Assembly: GCA_037957365.1 (NCBI GenBank)
Contig: JARHVA010002128.1
Span: forward strand, 2,365,001 to 2,429,000
DNA length: 64,000 nucleotides
DNA from: Torreya grandis
Taxonomy: Eukaryota; Streptophyta; Pinopsida; Cupressales; Taxaceae
Direction of reading: 5' to 3'
The translations under genes and the position numbers were made by a program. Below are positions 22,743-35,577 of this stretch, in pieces. Every line of letters starts with the position of its first letter. Position 1 is the first letter of the stretch. A model generated the notes under the pieces. It saw only the letters and a program-made list of their open reading frames with translations. It was not told where the DNA came from and made no database searches.

Positions 22743-23870
22743 AGTACAAAATATAGTAATAAATATAGTCCTAATTTGTGTAACTATTTATATTTTTCAC
22801 ATTTTTAAAAATATAATAAAAAAGAAGAAATATAATAGCTAAAAAATAGATTTAGATAGTTGATACAAAGGTTGAAAATAGCTATGCAAGATTGGGAAGG
22901 TATCATAAACTTTAATATAGTTTTCATTGGGCAAAAGGTTAGGAGAACCAAAAAGTGGATGCTTTGGTGTTTGACATTATTATCTATTCTTGTCATTGTC
23001 GTTCAAATTGATCACAAAGACCTAGAACTTTTTAGGTAGTTGTGTTGTGTGAGTGTGCCTATGAAAAATTGAGTGTTGTCATTAGTATAACTCATTATGG
23101 AGCTTATTTTGTCCTCAAAACTTATCCCTCCATCATGCTTAATAAAAAAAAATTGAGTCACTTGAGAAAGAGTGGGATTAGTGTGAAAGATACACTGAAT
23201 GTGCAATACATACCCATTGTGTGGGCATGCTACATACACACTAATACTCTAAAGAAGGATCAAGTCATATGTAGTTCTCCCACTTAGTGTGATTTGTCCA
23301 ACAGTTTGATGCAGATGCAAATGCCAAATTGATAGTGTTTGAAGTCATTAGGGACTAGTATGAGGATTTGAGTAGGTTTTTAGTTGTGTTGGGTGACTGT
23401 GTGCAAAGAATAGGGAAGTTTGCCTTAGTGCTTTATTTGTATTCTTACTTGTTTTGTAATTTTAGTCACCTCCTTTGTAAATGAGATTTGAGTGGGGTTT
23501 TATAGGGAATAATTCGTCATGGTTTAGATGTATTCACATTAAGCTAACCTAATTAAGGATAAGGACTAGATGAAAATGACCATTGGGGATCAAACTGCAA
23601 ATGGATAGGACCATCAAAAATGGGACACTTCTATATGGGGTGATATAGTCTAATTGGGGTACTCCTATCCTCTAGGCTCGGGACCTAGGGTAATAAGATT
23701 GACATGGGGAATATTGTTTGGCTAAGGTGGAATGACTATTTAGAAGGTTCCAGATGACTAAAAATGAGAAAAAGGTGTCTAGAAGAGTCACAACAACATA
23801 CAAAAGGGACCTATGGATGGGCTATCACAATCCATACTCAAACTACTAATTTAGACATTTTATATGACTA
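22743..23870 (+). repeat. P repeat copy 1, right part
   Basis: Begins with the right target-site duplication AGTAC and matches P copy 2 (about 46831-47953) to the shared end GACATTTTATATGAC. Both copies keep a matching open stretch (LSHLRKSGISVKDTLNVQY here at 23148-23204; NHLRKRGVSVKYILNVKY in copy 2). The family of P is unknown. Confidence 0.75.
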
Positions 23871-26800
23871 CATTTACCCCACCTTTATTCTAGTGATGTA
23901 GTAAAGAAATATACTAGGATTAAGGGAAAATAAAAAGTGTTATCTAAACATACCTACAAGGGTAAAGCCCATGAAGATGTGTGATGTTGAGTGTGTGTAG
24001 AGAGAGCACAATGTGAAGTGTAAATATACAATATAAAATAAGGAGTAGATTAGTTCTTATTAGACATGTTATGTCTAAAATAAGAATGTACAAAGGTTGG
24101 GTAAAAGAGAGAGGAAGAGAAAGGAACAAATATACCTAATTGGGTATGTGAACCAATACAAAACCTATTGTGATGTTAAGTGATGCTAGGTATGTGTTAT
24201 ACCAAGACTAATATCATAAATGGAGATGAGTGCTCAATTCCTCAAAGGTGGCTCAAGAATAAAAAGGTTGGACCTTTGGCTCCATAATCACCCATTATGT
24301 AGTCAAGCTATGTGATCATGTGTATATTAATTGATGTTTAGAATATGTGTCCAATCCCTTTGGGTAGGTGGCTCAAGAATACAAAGGATAGTTAGTCCTT
24401 TGGCTTCATCATTGCCCACTATGTGTGAACTATGAACTAATACCGGTATGAATGTGTGTTATATGAGATGGCTCATGAATCCCATGAATACCCTATAATA
24501 TAATAATGTGGTGTAGATATCTAAATGTGTATTAAAAATTAGGCCAATATTTGCCACTCTAAATGGTGGAGATTAGGCTTGTGTTAAAACCACTCCAAAA
24601 CTGAGAACCAGGCTTATATGAAATCCGCTCTGAAATGATGTCAACTATATACATATAGAATAAAGCATGTAATTACTGAGAATACTTGGGTAATATAATG
24701 AACTAGAAAGAAAATAAGATAAATGTTCCATGCACATTTCTCTTTATAATTGGTGTCCATAACATGGATTTTGATCTATAATTTGTACCAACTACCCAAT
24801 CTAAAACTAGAAGTTAGAGCCATCATGTCATTCATGATGCCCCATATATCTAAATAACTTGAGTAGAAATATACTAAAACTACTATTATCACTTTTATTT
24901 TCACCTTTTGAGGAGATCAAAATCTCTCCTCATCCAAATGGCACAATGTAATCACTTCTAAGCTTGTGGGCAGCCTAAGGAATGAGGTGAATATCTATAT
25001 AGGGTTAGTTCCCTTGATATACCACTTTGGATTGTAACTACTACTAAAATTGGGGAGTGAAAAGGGAAAAGGATAACTAAAAGAAAACTAATATAAGGGA
25101 TTTGATACACTAAATAATATTATGACATCAAAACATATGCATATGACACTTGAAATCAAAGGACAAACTGAACATACACTTTTCCAATCTTCATCTTCTC
25201 ACATCAATGTTACATTGTGAGGTTATGGATGAATGTGCAAAGTTAGGAGAATTAGAAAATATTCCTATGAGGAAATAATTAAAATAATAACTCAATCAAT
25301 CCTTGACATATTGTAAAACACTTCACATACCCTACAAGAATAAGCTTTCCAACTATAAATAGGATGAAAGAATGACAAAACATGTTAATGAATCCATAGT
25401 CTTCAATTATGAAAAATCAAACATTAAAAATGAACACACTAAGAATAGTCATGTAAGAGTGTCAAAATAAATTTTATTATTTATCAATAGGTATACATTT
25501 TATCAGCATTTTTCCATACTCAAGTGGAGCATAGAATACAATGGCCAAAATGGCTAGTTCTTATAGAGCTTAAAAGAGAGAGAGAGAAGAAGAGAGAAGT
25601 CCAAGGGTCACAAGGACAATTTTCAAGATGATACAAGGATTTAATTATGAATTTGGAGAGGTTATAAAATTAACCATGTAATTTATATAGGTACAAATGT
25701 CAATCCAAGTCATAAACCTAATGAAAAGTGGCAAGAAACTCCCCATTCTATCTCATAAAAACTACTTGCATGATTGGCCCTATTTTAATGCCTTATAAAT
25801 TATTGGGATCAAGTAAAATTATTTTAATTAATTTTAATGAAACAAAACATGCCTCTCCATTCATTTTCTATAGTCTTGGTCATCTAGAATCACCTAGAAA
25901 GGAACAATCATCATCTACAGTCTAGAAAACACTGTTTTCATGCACCCTATGCACTTGGCATCTAAATTGGAATTATTTTCTCATATAAATAAATGTTATG
26001 GATTTTATTACACCTTTAAATGCCATAAATGTCCTTATAATCATTAAGTATGCCATAAAATAAGCTTACTTGAAGTTCTTCACCATTCTCACTAGCTTAT
26101 CCAATAGGCTAGTTTTGACTGGCTTAAATGAGAGCTATTTATAAAACCCTTAGGATTTTTTTTTAAATAATTAAATGAATATTTTTATTTATTAAAAATA
26201 TATATATTCACCCCAAATTTTGTTTCATGTTCAAAATCATCCTTTAGCCTCCACAACATAAAAAATGGTCAAAATATCTTGTTTTTCACTCCATCCTTAG
26301 AACTCCATATAACTATTTGGCATGTGAGGGAGATTGAGTGAATACTATAGAATTTAAAATAGTTTTAATGAGAAAATTATTCCATTAGATCATATTTCTA
26401 GCTCCATTTCCATCATCTGGTCTCTGCAAGGGTTTTAGGCCTGTTTGCCCTCTTAAGCTTTATTCATAAAAGTCTGACATCTAAGTTGACAAACAATCCA
26501 AAAAATAATTTTTAAATACCATCCTTAACATATATAAACTTCTCATATTCCCATACAAGACATCATGAAAGATATGAGTGTTGAAATTTGACCTATCGAG
26601 CTCTTTTTCCTCTTTCTTATAGGTTTGAGTAGGTTTTGAGCCAAAAATGACTTTCTTAGCACTTTTATTATAGGTTAAAATATTTAACATACATTTATTG
26701 ACATCATTAAAGTTTTAAAATATTTTTTAAATCATTTATAAGTCCAAAAATATGAATGACCTCCTATTTGGGCATTAGGCCTAATCTTTGCCTAGTAGGC

Positions 26801-29800
26801 TTACTTGCACTCTTGAGCTTAGAATGACTTCTGATGGATTTATTTTAATGATATTATCTCAAAAATACTTGTAATAATCCCATAGACATGTTACAATTGT
26901 ATATAAATCTCTCTAATAGTTATAAATGAGGATGACATATTGTTTGGGCCCTAGGCCAAAACCCTACCTTTAAGCCTACTTGTAAATCTAGCAATCAGAC
27001 CCTCTTGCTTGGTTCCATTATCTAATTATATTTTTATCATGTGATTTTATATAATTTAAACCTTATAAAACATTCATAAAATTTCCTCCTATCTTATAGA
27101 TCATATTTTTCACCCCACTCACCAAACCTACCAGTCTTGCATAAGGGGAAAGTGCCCCTTATTTGAGACAAAACAAGGGGTACTTCCCCTATTTGTCTAG
27201 AAAAAATTAATTTTATGAGTTTATATATATTTGAATTACCCTATGGAAAAAATTTCATCTCCTATTCATCACATAAAACCCACCAAACTTTATAAAAACC
27301 AAGATAGACTCTTAGGGAAAAGGCTATGCAGGGTTCTGTCCATGAGGAATGTGTTTTGCACTTGGAAGTGCCTTCTTTTTTCCTTTGAATACATTATGAT
27401 GGTTTTTTTATTTTAATACTATCATGATTAAATAATTATTATCTCCTATTATCTCTCTAACCTCTCACACACTCTTCCACCTTGAGGGGGACAAGACTGG
27501 GTCTTCCTTTCCTGATTGTATTTCCTTATTTCTACAATGACCTATAGGTAATTATGCTTGTTGGAGTCTATAAAAACCTTGAATTAGTTTCCCCATTAAA
27601 TAATTATGTCATTTTTAATTATTTTTAACTTTTTACTTCACCTTGTATAGGCTCAAACACTACCTAGACATCATATTTACTTACTGTCTTTATCATGACT
27701 GCACATACCTATAGTTGTATATAGGGGTTTATGAAGCCTGTGTAGGTTTATTCATATATTAAAAGGTTTATTTCAGTCATAATGGTCTTTAATAATGTGT
27801 ATTTAAGATTATTCCATCACATTAACCTCTTTTTCACTTTTCATATGTAACCTTGAGCCCATAAACTAGGTCCTCTACCTACTGAGTGAGATATCATGCT
27901 CTTTAACCCTTTTGTAGGTGTATTTGCTTCTTAAAACTTGATAATGATGTTTTTAAACCTAATTAAAAACCATATTAGGTCATTTATTACATATATGGGC
28001 TATAATTTACCTTTTAAGTTCTTAAGGCACCAAATATGCATCAATTATAGGGTCACTAGTTTAACTAGATACCCTACCCTTAAGACCTTACCTATAGGTA
28101 CTCTTTCAATATTTAGACTTTGATAACATGCTTGGGATTCTATTTGAGGTTTCCTATGATGATATATTAATGTCCTAGGTCTATTTTATCATTTTTATTA
28201 TCTCTTCTCTATCATTTTGATCCCCATACTCACTATCTACCCAACTATAGGTGTTAATTCAAGCCTATGAGGGGACACATGTAGGTGTCCATGGAGTTTA
28301 GAAAACTATCATCAACATCATGCTCATGAGTTTTATGCCATTTTATTCACCATTAAATCAATATAACCATTATAACCACAAGAGGATTCATGAAATAAGT
28401 TAGGATACCAATAATCACTCAAACCTCCAAATCCTATAGAGATAAATGTAGGAATTCAGTGCTTTTTAGGGTGACTTTAAGGCCTCAAACAACCCCTTTA
28501 CACTTATTCCCTTGCTATAATATTTGGCATGTCTCTTGAATATACTAGAGGAGACATTATCCACCTCATTACATTCTTTTTAAAATATTTTAAACATGTT
28601 TTAAAAGGTTATGAAAACCCCTTAGACCTCTATTTTGGCCTTTTGGGGACTATGGGCCTGAAATCAATCTTTGACTCCTTGAACATGATTTATAGCTTAT
28701 TTTTCAATTTATCCTTCTTTTCATGGATATTATTATTTATTTATAATTTTAATACCTTAATAATTATTTCATTATTATATTTTATACCTATACACAAGTA
28801 CCCATGTTCTCTACCAATGGACCTTGTAGGTGAACATTCTCAAATCTGTAAATAGTATATGCAAGTGTGAACAATGCACATTACTTTTAGCCTCTCATGA
28901 ATGTTGAGCCACTTTAAAAACTTAAATTTTTTATTCATGTTTCAAAAATATTTAAACCTCTTGGCTAAGGTCTCCATCCTCAGCATAACATCAACAATGG
29001 CTCCTATAGATGATTAGTGGTTGTGTATGGATAGTGGGTATGAAAATAGAGCAACTAGGTGGATAAAAGGCCTCATGGGTAGACAAAAATCATTGTGAAC
29101 TTATTAAAATGCATTAAATTAATTAATAACACCTTGAAACAATATCAAACACATCTTTTTCAATGTGAAAACCTTTTGACAACATCTAGAATGGAGTAGG
29201 TAGGGTGTTTAATGGTGGTTTGGTATGATGAAGGCATGAGTTCTTGATCAAACCATGGGGTTATGAGACAAAAAATTGTAATGAGGTGACCCTCATAGCA
29301 CTCATATTTCACCCATTATATACCTATAAAGTAAATTTTTTACCTATAGGTTCCCTAATTTGACTTAAAAGTCAAATTTGGTTAATAATTACCTAATTTG
29401 AACTAGATTGTAGCTGACAAAACTATAATTGACTTTAACTTTCTATCTGTTTCTAAAAATTTTGGGTTTTCAACTATTTGGACAAGAGCACCAAAATGTG
29501 GACACTTTTTTTTAGGGAATTATATTTTTAATGGGGTGCTCTTTTCCTTTACTATTTTTTATTATTGTTCTATGTTCATCCCTATTTTTTCTGCTCTATT
29601 CTATGTGTTTTGAATTTTGATTATTATTCTGAGTGTTTTGAAAATGAATTTTGATCAGTAGAGAGATATTATCTCTATGATAAAACCCCTATTTTTTTCC
29701 CCTCTTCTGAGGGTAGGAATGAAGACCATGTAATGACTTCCCTCAGACAAAAAATCCTTACAAGTGTGTTATGTTATGAAATACATGATATAACAATGAT
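23871..29800. other. Unassigned AT-rich sequence
   Basis: No supported gene. A roughly 90 bp direct repeat with GGTGGCTCAAGAAT occurs at about 24222-24312 and 24342-24432, period 120. A perfect 22 bp palindrome lies at 29357-29378. Phrases such as TAGGCCT...GCCTACTTG recur near 26440, 26775 and 26945, suggesting degraded repeats. The longest open frame (28529-28855, 108 codons) shows only hydrophobic low-complexity residues and no family signal. Confidence 0.4.
24222..24432 (+). repeat. 120-bp period direct repeat, two copies
   Basis: Two copies share GGTGGCTCAAGAATAMAAAGG, then CTTTGGCT and CCCAYTATGT, at 24247 and 24367. Unknown origin. Confidence 0.6.
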
Positions 29801-31500
29801 GATTGAAAAGATGTCTCCAGATATAACATAGTTTGTGTTGGAGATTTTTAGATCAATAGGGGTATGTCTAGATAAATGTAACAATTTAATAGCATGCACA
29901 ATATAATAAACAAAAACTAGAAATCTAGTTATTTGTCAAGGATGGATAGAGCATGATGTCCATCATGGCATCCAAGAAGGAAAGATAATACATGATGTGG
30001 ATTATGGTATTGCAAAAAACTAAGAATTAAAAAATTAAACAAGCATGCAAGGAAATATGCAAGAAGCATAAAAAAGAGGCCAAGAGGCCAAGCAAATAAG
30101 GGACATGGTCACATATCACTCAAACTAGGAAAATCAAGCATACAATACATGTTCAAATGCCCATATACACATACAATTGAAAACAAGAAAGATTGGCCAG
30201 AGGGCCACAAGCTTAAATAAGAGTATAAGCAAAGGATATTATAAAACGACCTAAGGCACACAAAAGTAACAAAATAAGAAATGCAATCAGATCTAGCTAC
30301 TCAAAACAAGAAAGGAAGGTATGTAAATGATAAAAATACTATCACATCTAATTAATCAAAGTAAGAGGTGAAAATATGTAAAACATGTAGTATAAGACTA
30401 GGTAGGTGATAATAAATACACAAGTGATATATACTAGTGAATTTTGATATAATAATTTGTGTAAGCTAGTAAGTAATGCACATCAACATGATAAGTAGAG
30501 TGTATGGTGTTGGAATGACATAACTTGGATGGTCTTGTCATGTAGAAGATGGCCTTGGTGGGTAGATATGTCAATGTATGTCTTGAATGTAAAACTAGGA
30601 TGCCCCCTCAATGGGTAGAGTGAAGCAATAAAGTATTTGGGTGTCACTACACACACTCAAAGAAGATGTAGTGAAGCATGGTAATGTAGATAAATCAACA
30701 AATAATAGTATAGAATAACAAAATGTAAGTCTAGAATGGTATTGAAAATGTAAAGCATGGATAATGCATATAATTGAAAAGTTTTTGGTTTTTTGAGTTA
30801 TTTTAAATTTTTATTATTTTGACATGTTATATTATTTTTAATATTTTAAAATAATCTATGTACAAGTAATCATAAGGAAACTATGTACAAGAAAGAAAAA
30901 ATAAACTATGTACAAGTAAAATGAGAAATTATGTACAAGAAAGATTGAGAATAAATGATACTAATTAATGAGTCTCATAATAAACTCCCTATCATGGTGT
31001 CCTATATTAAGGAGAAGGATCATGAATCATTATGAAGCATGATGGAAGGGTTGAGAATATGACTCTAAAAGCTGTGTATGTTGTAAGTTCTTTAAAATCT
31101 CTATAGTGGAAACTGACTGTGGGGTCCCCTTATAACTTTGAGAAGTGGATGCAACTATGGGTCTCTTAAGGACCCATCTATTAGTAGAAGACTCTCTCTA
31201 AAAATGTGCTCTATGTGCAAAGTAATGAAACCTCAATGTGACTACCCTAGGTGTGAATACTATAGCTAGAAACTATCTAGAGTCCTGAAACTATGGCTGA
31301 TGTAGTGGTCATTCTAAGAGAGGCCTCCATGAAAGTATATGAACTCTCTTTGCTAGTGAGGGAGGCCTTGGCTATGTCTGAATCTCAACTAGAGGAAGAA
31401 TTGTAATAGGTGGAGAAGCTTAAACTAGTGACTATAGAGTAAGAGATGGCTTTGAAGTGGGGATTGGTAACTCATACAAGATTATATCCATTGTAACAAC
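29801..31500. other. Unassigned, probably downstream part of the gypsy protease relic
   Basis: Directly downstream (on the - strand) of the protease relic. The - strand between about 31500 and 30970 reads for long stretches with few stops, for example LYELPIPTSKPSLTL, consistent with more polyprotein, but no RT motif is found. A G-run GAGGGGGCATCC on the - strand at about 30602-30613 resembles a polypurine tract. A 25 bp tandem repeat lies at 30856-30945. Confidence 0.35.
30856..30945 (+). repeat. 25-bp tandem repeat, four units
   Basis: CTATGTACAAG occurs at 30856, 30881 and 30906, and TTATGTACAAG at 30930, spacings 25, 25 and 24 bp, with AT-rich filler. Confidence 0.8.
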
Positions 31501-31900
31501 CTAATTATTGTGAATGTATTTCATACATCTATAAATTGTAGAAGGTAATAAATAAAGTTTTTGGATCCATGGTCGACCAAGAAACATGTCAAATAATCCT
31601 TCACTAGGAATAATAGTAAATGGTGTGGCCACATGTGTTGGCCCAACCTATAGAGGAAGTATAATCTAACCCAATGAACTTTTTATGTGTCCACTAAGTC
31701 CACTAATAATTTTTTCTATCAGGGTGACATCCTAATTTGAATATCCCAAATGTTAAAGTAATGTCATAGTGCATATGTTCACACTAGATCAATTATCTAT
31801 GATAACATTATGAATAATATGGTGATCAATGTAGGCTTTGATATAAAGTGTGTAGTAATTGGAATCATCCTCAACTATCTCCTATTCTAAAAATGAGATC
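31501..31900 (-). pseudogene. Ty3/gypsy aspartic protease relic
   Basis: The - strand reads, in one frame from about 31890 down to a TAG at 31501-31503: YTLYIKAYIDHH, then VIIDN-stop-SSVN (aspartate codon 31797-31795), LGYSN, DVTLIEK, VGPTHVATPF, MFLGRPWI (31581-31564) and STIYRCMKYI. This is the protease pattern of plant gypsy elements: a D-[SN]-G active site, then LGRPW about 80 residues later. The glycine codon of the active site is TGA, and four more stops interrupt the frame. It is not the same family as E2, whose active site reads DSGAS with a different context. Confidence 0.75.
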
Positions 31901-32264
31901 AAAGGTCTACCTAGAACTCTATAATTATACACACCAATCATGTTTCTCAAAGGATGTGACTCAAGTGAATGTGTCTAGTATGTATTTGGTGAAGGGTGTG
32001 CATGATATACATGGTGAACACCTGATGTGCCCCTTGTCTCCTATTTAAAATGCTATGGAAAGTGATATGAGAAAATTTTTAGAGCCTTGTACTATGTTTT
32101 CTTTTCTTGAGGAGGCTCAATTGGACTGCCAAGATCAATAAGGTTTACATCTATCAAGTTTTTTATCTTGTATCACAAATATATGCATCTATTAGTTGTG
32201 TGTCGTAGCGCCCCATGAAAATTTCAAAATTCATTCTGATCATATCCACATGGAAGAGGATTTA
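31901..32264. other. Probable upstream part of the protease relic
   Basis: The - strand has open segments such as SPIEPPQEKKT, with several stops, before the protease. It ends where E3 begins. No separate gene is supported. Confidence 0.35.
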
Positions 32265-32719
32265 TGTGATTTAATAATTTGACTCAAGATAAGATGGTTT
32301 GTATGGTGTTAGTTCTAAAATGAAAACAAAATGAAAGAAACACACTAACTAGCTTATCATCTAAAGTCCTAGACACTAAGGAGAGCTTAGTTAACAAACA
32401 TAAATAAAATAGATAACTAAAATGCAAAAGAAACTCTCTTTTACCTTCCTTGGATGCTCTAAAATCCTTGTTGTAGTGGCTTACTTAGCTTGTGCTCATG
32501 AATTCCTTAGCAATAGAAACTTGGCCACCTCCATCTCTCCTTGGCGCCTTTGGCTTGTGGCTTGGCTTGGCTTGGAATCAATTTGGCATGATAACACTAG
32601 TTACTTGAAGATTTATAATCAATTATGCATTATAACTTTACATAATCATGTATTTTGAAGATATTTGATCATAATAACTTTGCACCAAAATAGCTTAGAA
32701 ATGATGTGGTAAGGCCTCC

Positions 32720-32727
32720 TGTTTATA
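32720..32727 (-). promoter_or_regulatory. E3 3' LTR TATA box
   Basis: On the - strand TATAAACAGGAGGCCTTACC; counterpart of 43061-43068 and of 8330 in E1. Confidence 0.5.
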
Positions 32728-33761
32728 GATTGTTGAAAATGTTTAGAATCAACCCAAACCATCCATCCTGTGATTGAGATGTGTGGTTGAGGATTAATCC
32801 AATTATGTAATTAAAATCTATAAATAGGCTCATCAATATTTGGGATAGAGAAGCAATTAAGAGGCATGGATGGATTTGATGAGGCATGGGAGAAATGAAT
32901 CTTGATATTTTTGGCATTTATGACCTAAAGATGTCTTCCCAAGAAATGAGGCCACCTGATGATGCATATATTTAATATTCATTTCTAAAAATAAGTTTTC
33001 AACAAGTTTCCATGGAATTATTAATTAGGCCTTGATTTAGATTAATTAACTCTTAAGCATGTTTAAGCACTTTGTGCACAAATTACTCAAATTGATCAAA
33101 ATTCCTTGTTATTGGTCCAAAATTCCACTAGATTAGAATTTTAAAGAGATGTTAGATGTATTGGATCTTTTATCCCATTTAGGATTTTATCAATATAAAA
33201 TAATAAAGTCATAGGTCTCGTGTAAGATATTTGATAGGAAAGAGCAATCCAGAGCACCTAGGTGCAAAAATAGTATTTTGACTCAAATTGATTTGATCAA
33301 ACTTAGCTAGCCCATAAATTGCATTGCCCCATTTATGAATACCCTAGCCTAAAATCAGCACTTGAATATTTTAGTTTCACATCATTTAGCATGTTTTAGT
33401 GTTTTTAGGCTAAATTATGTATTTTAGGTGGAAATTGGTCAAAAGCCTGATTAGGCATTATCAGTGGCTAGTTTTAGGTGTCTAAAGTTTGCCCCTATTA
33501 GGGAAGGCATTGCAAATTGTAGGCAAAGCAATGTCTTCTCAAAGAATGAGAAATGACATGTATGCCAAAAAGAAGATGATGGTTGAAGAACAAGGCTCCA
33601 AATGGTTTTTGAAAGCCTATGATGATGCCCCCTCGAGGGATTGCCATCACATTTATTGATGGATGGTCTATCAAAAAGAAATAAGAAGAAAGGTAGAATT
33701 AATTTGTGGTTGAGATTAATCCAAATGAGAAAATGTATATATGTGTTGATGTAAAAAGGAT

Positions 33762-33838
33762 GTTGATTTACCCAAAGGTGGTTATAATCAATAATAAAAG
33801 TCAAAATAATGATTTTCCCATAGGTGGTTGTAATCATT
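33762..33838 (-). repeat. Two palindromic motif copies in E3 3' block
   Basis: 33762-33792 has arms TTGATT/AATCAA; 33808-33838 has arms AATGATT/AATCATT. The core on the + strand is CCCAWAGGTGGTTRTAA. Confidence 0.75.
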
Positions 33839-34896
33839 AAGCAAACCTAGATTCACTAAAACTTATGGTGCCCCAATTAGGGACTATTAGGAATCATAAA
33901 TCAAGGATATAACTTGGAATATAGATTAATTATGAGTGGGTGCAAATTGATGAAAGATATGAAAAGAAGAATAATATTGATCAATTTGAATGATTCAATT
34001 ATACCTACCAATGAGGAGATGCTCATCCTTATTAGCAATGATACAACTAGAATGGTAAATGGATTGATTTGATCAAGGGTGGGATGGGAGGATTTTCTAA
34101 GGTGCCAAGGAGAAACTTTTGTAGCTCCATTGATTATAAATTTTATTGAATATAATTTTTGTTGTAGCATGTGATGGTAGGCTTCATGATAGAACACCAT
34201 GAAGACTTGGCTGAAATATGCATAAGGACTAACTCCTAATCCAATAAACACTCAAAAATAATACACCAATGATAAAAACCATGATGATAATATTGACATA
34301 TTAATATGGATAGAATGAATAATAATGTGTGCAAGGAATCACCCAATGCATACATATATACCGAGTCGAGGCAAGAGCATTGAAAGCAAACAAATAGACA
34401 AGAGAACAAAAAAATAAACAAAAAATGAACTAACAACCTAAAATAAATAAACAAATAAAAATCCTAAAAATAAAAACAAAAAAAAACATCCTAATAATGG
34501 CCATGCCCTAGTAAGGTGGATCAAGGATAACTAACTAGGCTTAGATAGGACAAATATTTTGAGATTTTGAGATACTATGAATGTTTCTGGAATTTTGAGG
34601 TATCTTAACTTGATCGAGAATGATAAGATACCTACTCAAAAAATGGTGAGAACATTTGGCTTAGGTTTCTCACAAAATGGAGAGAACATATGAAAAGGGG
34701 GACCGAGGTGACCTCAACATGAATTTAGCATGATCCACATAGTCCTAAAATGACCTCAAGTCACAATAATTCCATCCACACAAAGGTGAGGAAAAGCCAA
34801 CTAGGTCAAAATAAGTTCTCAAATCTATAAAATGGCCAATCAAATGAGAATAGTAATGGCAAGATGATGTGAAATGCATGGTAAACAAGTGTTTCC

Positions 34897-35028
34897 CCTA
34901 GTTTGCCCATAGGAGATTATAACTAGGATATAATAACATAGGTTAATGATACTAATTTGCCCATAGATAGTTATAATTAGTATCAAGATTAGTGAGATAT
35001 TGATTTACCCATAGGTGGTTATAATTAG
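34897..35028 (-). repeat. Three palindromic motif copies
   Basis: 34897-34927 (arms CCTAGTT/AACTAGG), 34948-34984 (arms GATACTAATT/AATTAGTATC, 10 bp, perfect) and 34998-35028 (arms imperfect). The same trio recurs at 37389-37523 and 45206-45339. Confidence 0.8.
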
Positions 35029-35577
35029 GCTTACATAAAAAAACTTTAATATAGGATGAAAGATATCTTACCAAATCAATTTTCACACTACTTTCATAGA
35101 CTATCATTATAAACATGGATTAGATTGATTGCTGAAAATTGATTGAAATCCCCTCACAATAAGTGCAAGAAGAACCAAATGAACCAAGATCAAAATAGGA
35201 TTGGGTAGGATGACTAAAAACAGGCTTTGGTCTAGATAAGAATGGAATGATAGGATGGTATGCTCTTGCTAAGGATAAATATGGTTTTTGATAGATTGAA
35301 TAAAATGGTAAGAGGGTTTCCCCCAAGTGATGGGGTGAATGGCTAGGATCTACAATAATGGTAAATAGGCATATATAATAATGGATATGATAATGTGAAA
35401 TTATATGGTACATGTTTTTGGCCTGGGTAAGGTAAAATGGCATATGATTCTATTTTTCCTATTGATGGGGAGATGAACATCCTAATCAATAAATGATATA
35501 AACAGAATACTTGATCATGTTAATTGATATCCCACACCTCATCTAAATAGCTGATCTATCAAAAATGGCATACATAT

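Larger units (their letters stand above)
32265..34404 (-). repeat. E3 3' end block including 3' LTR end
   Basis: Ends (on the - strand) with ATCACA at 32265 and matches 42605-44700. It contains the TATA box at 32720, the purine tract CCCTCGAGGGGGC at 33628-33640 and palindromic motifs at 33762-33792 and 33808-33838. The - strand open frame at 33451-33837 begins with the second of these motifs and is not supported as a gene. No partner for the flanking TTTA was found. Confidence 0.6.

Noticed and set aside
28529..28855. 108-codon + strand frame with hydrophobic stretches
   Set aside because: AT-rich low-complexity sequence gives Phe/Leu/Ile by chance; no homologue in the window and no motif.
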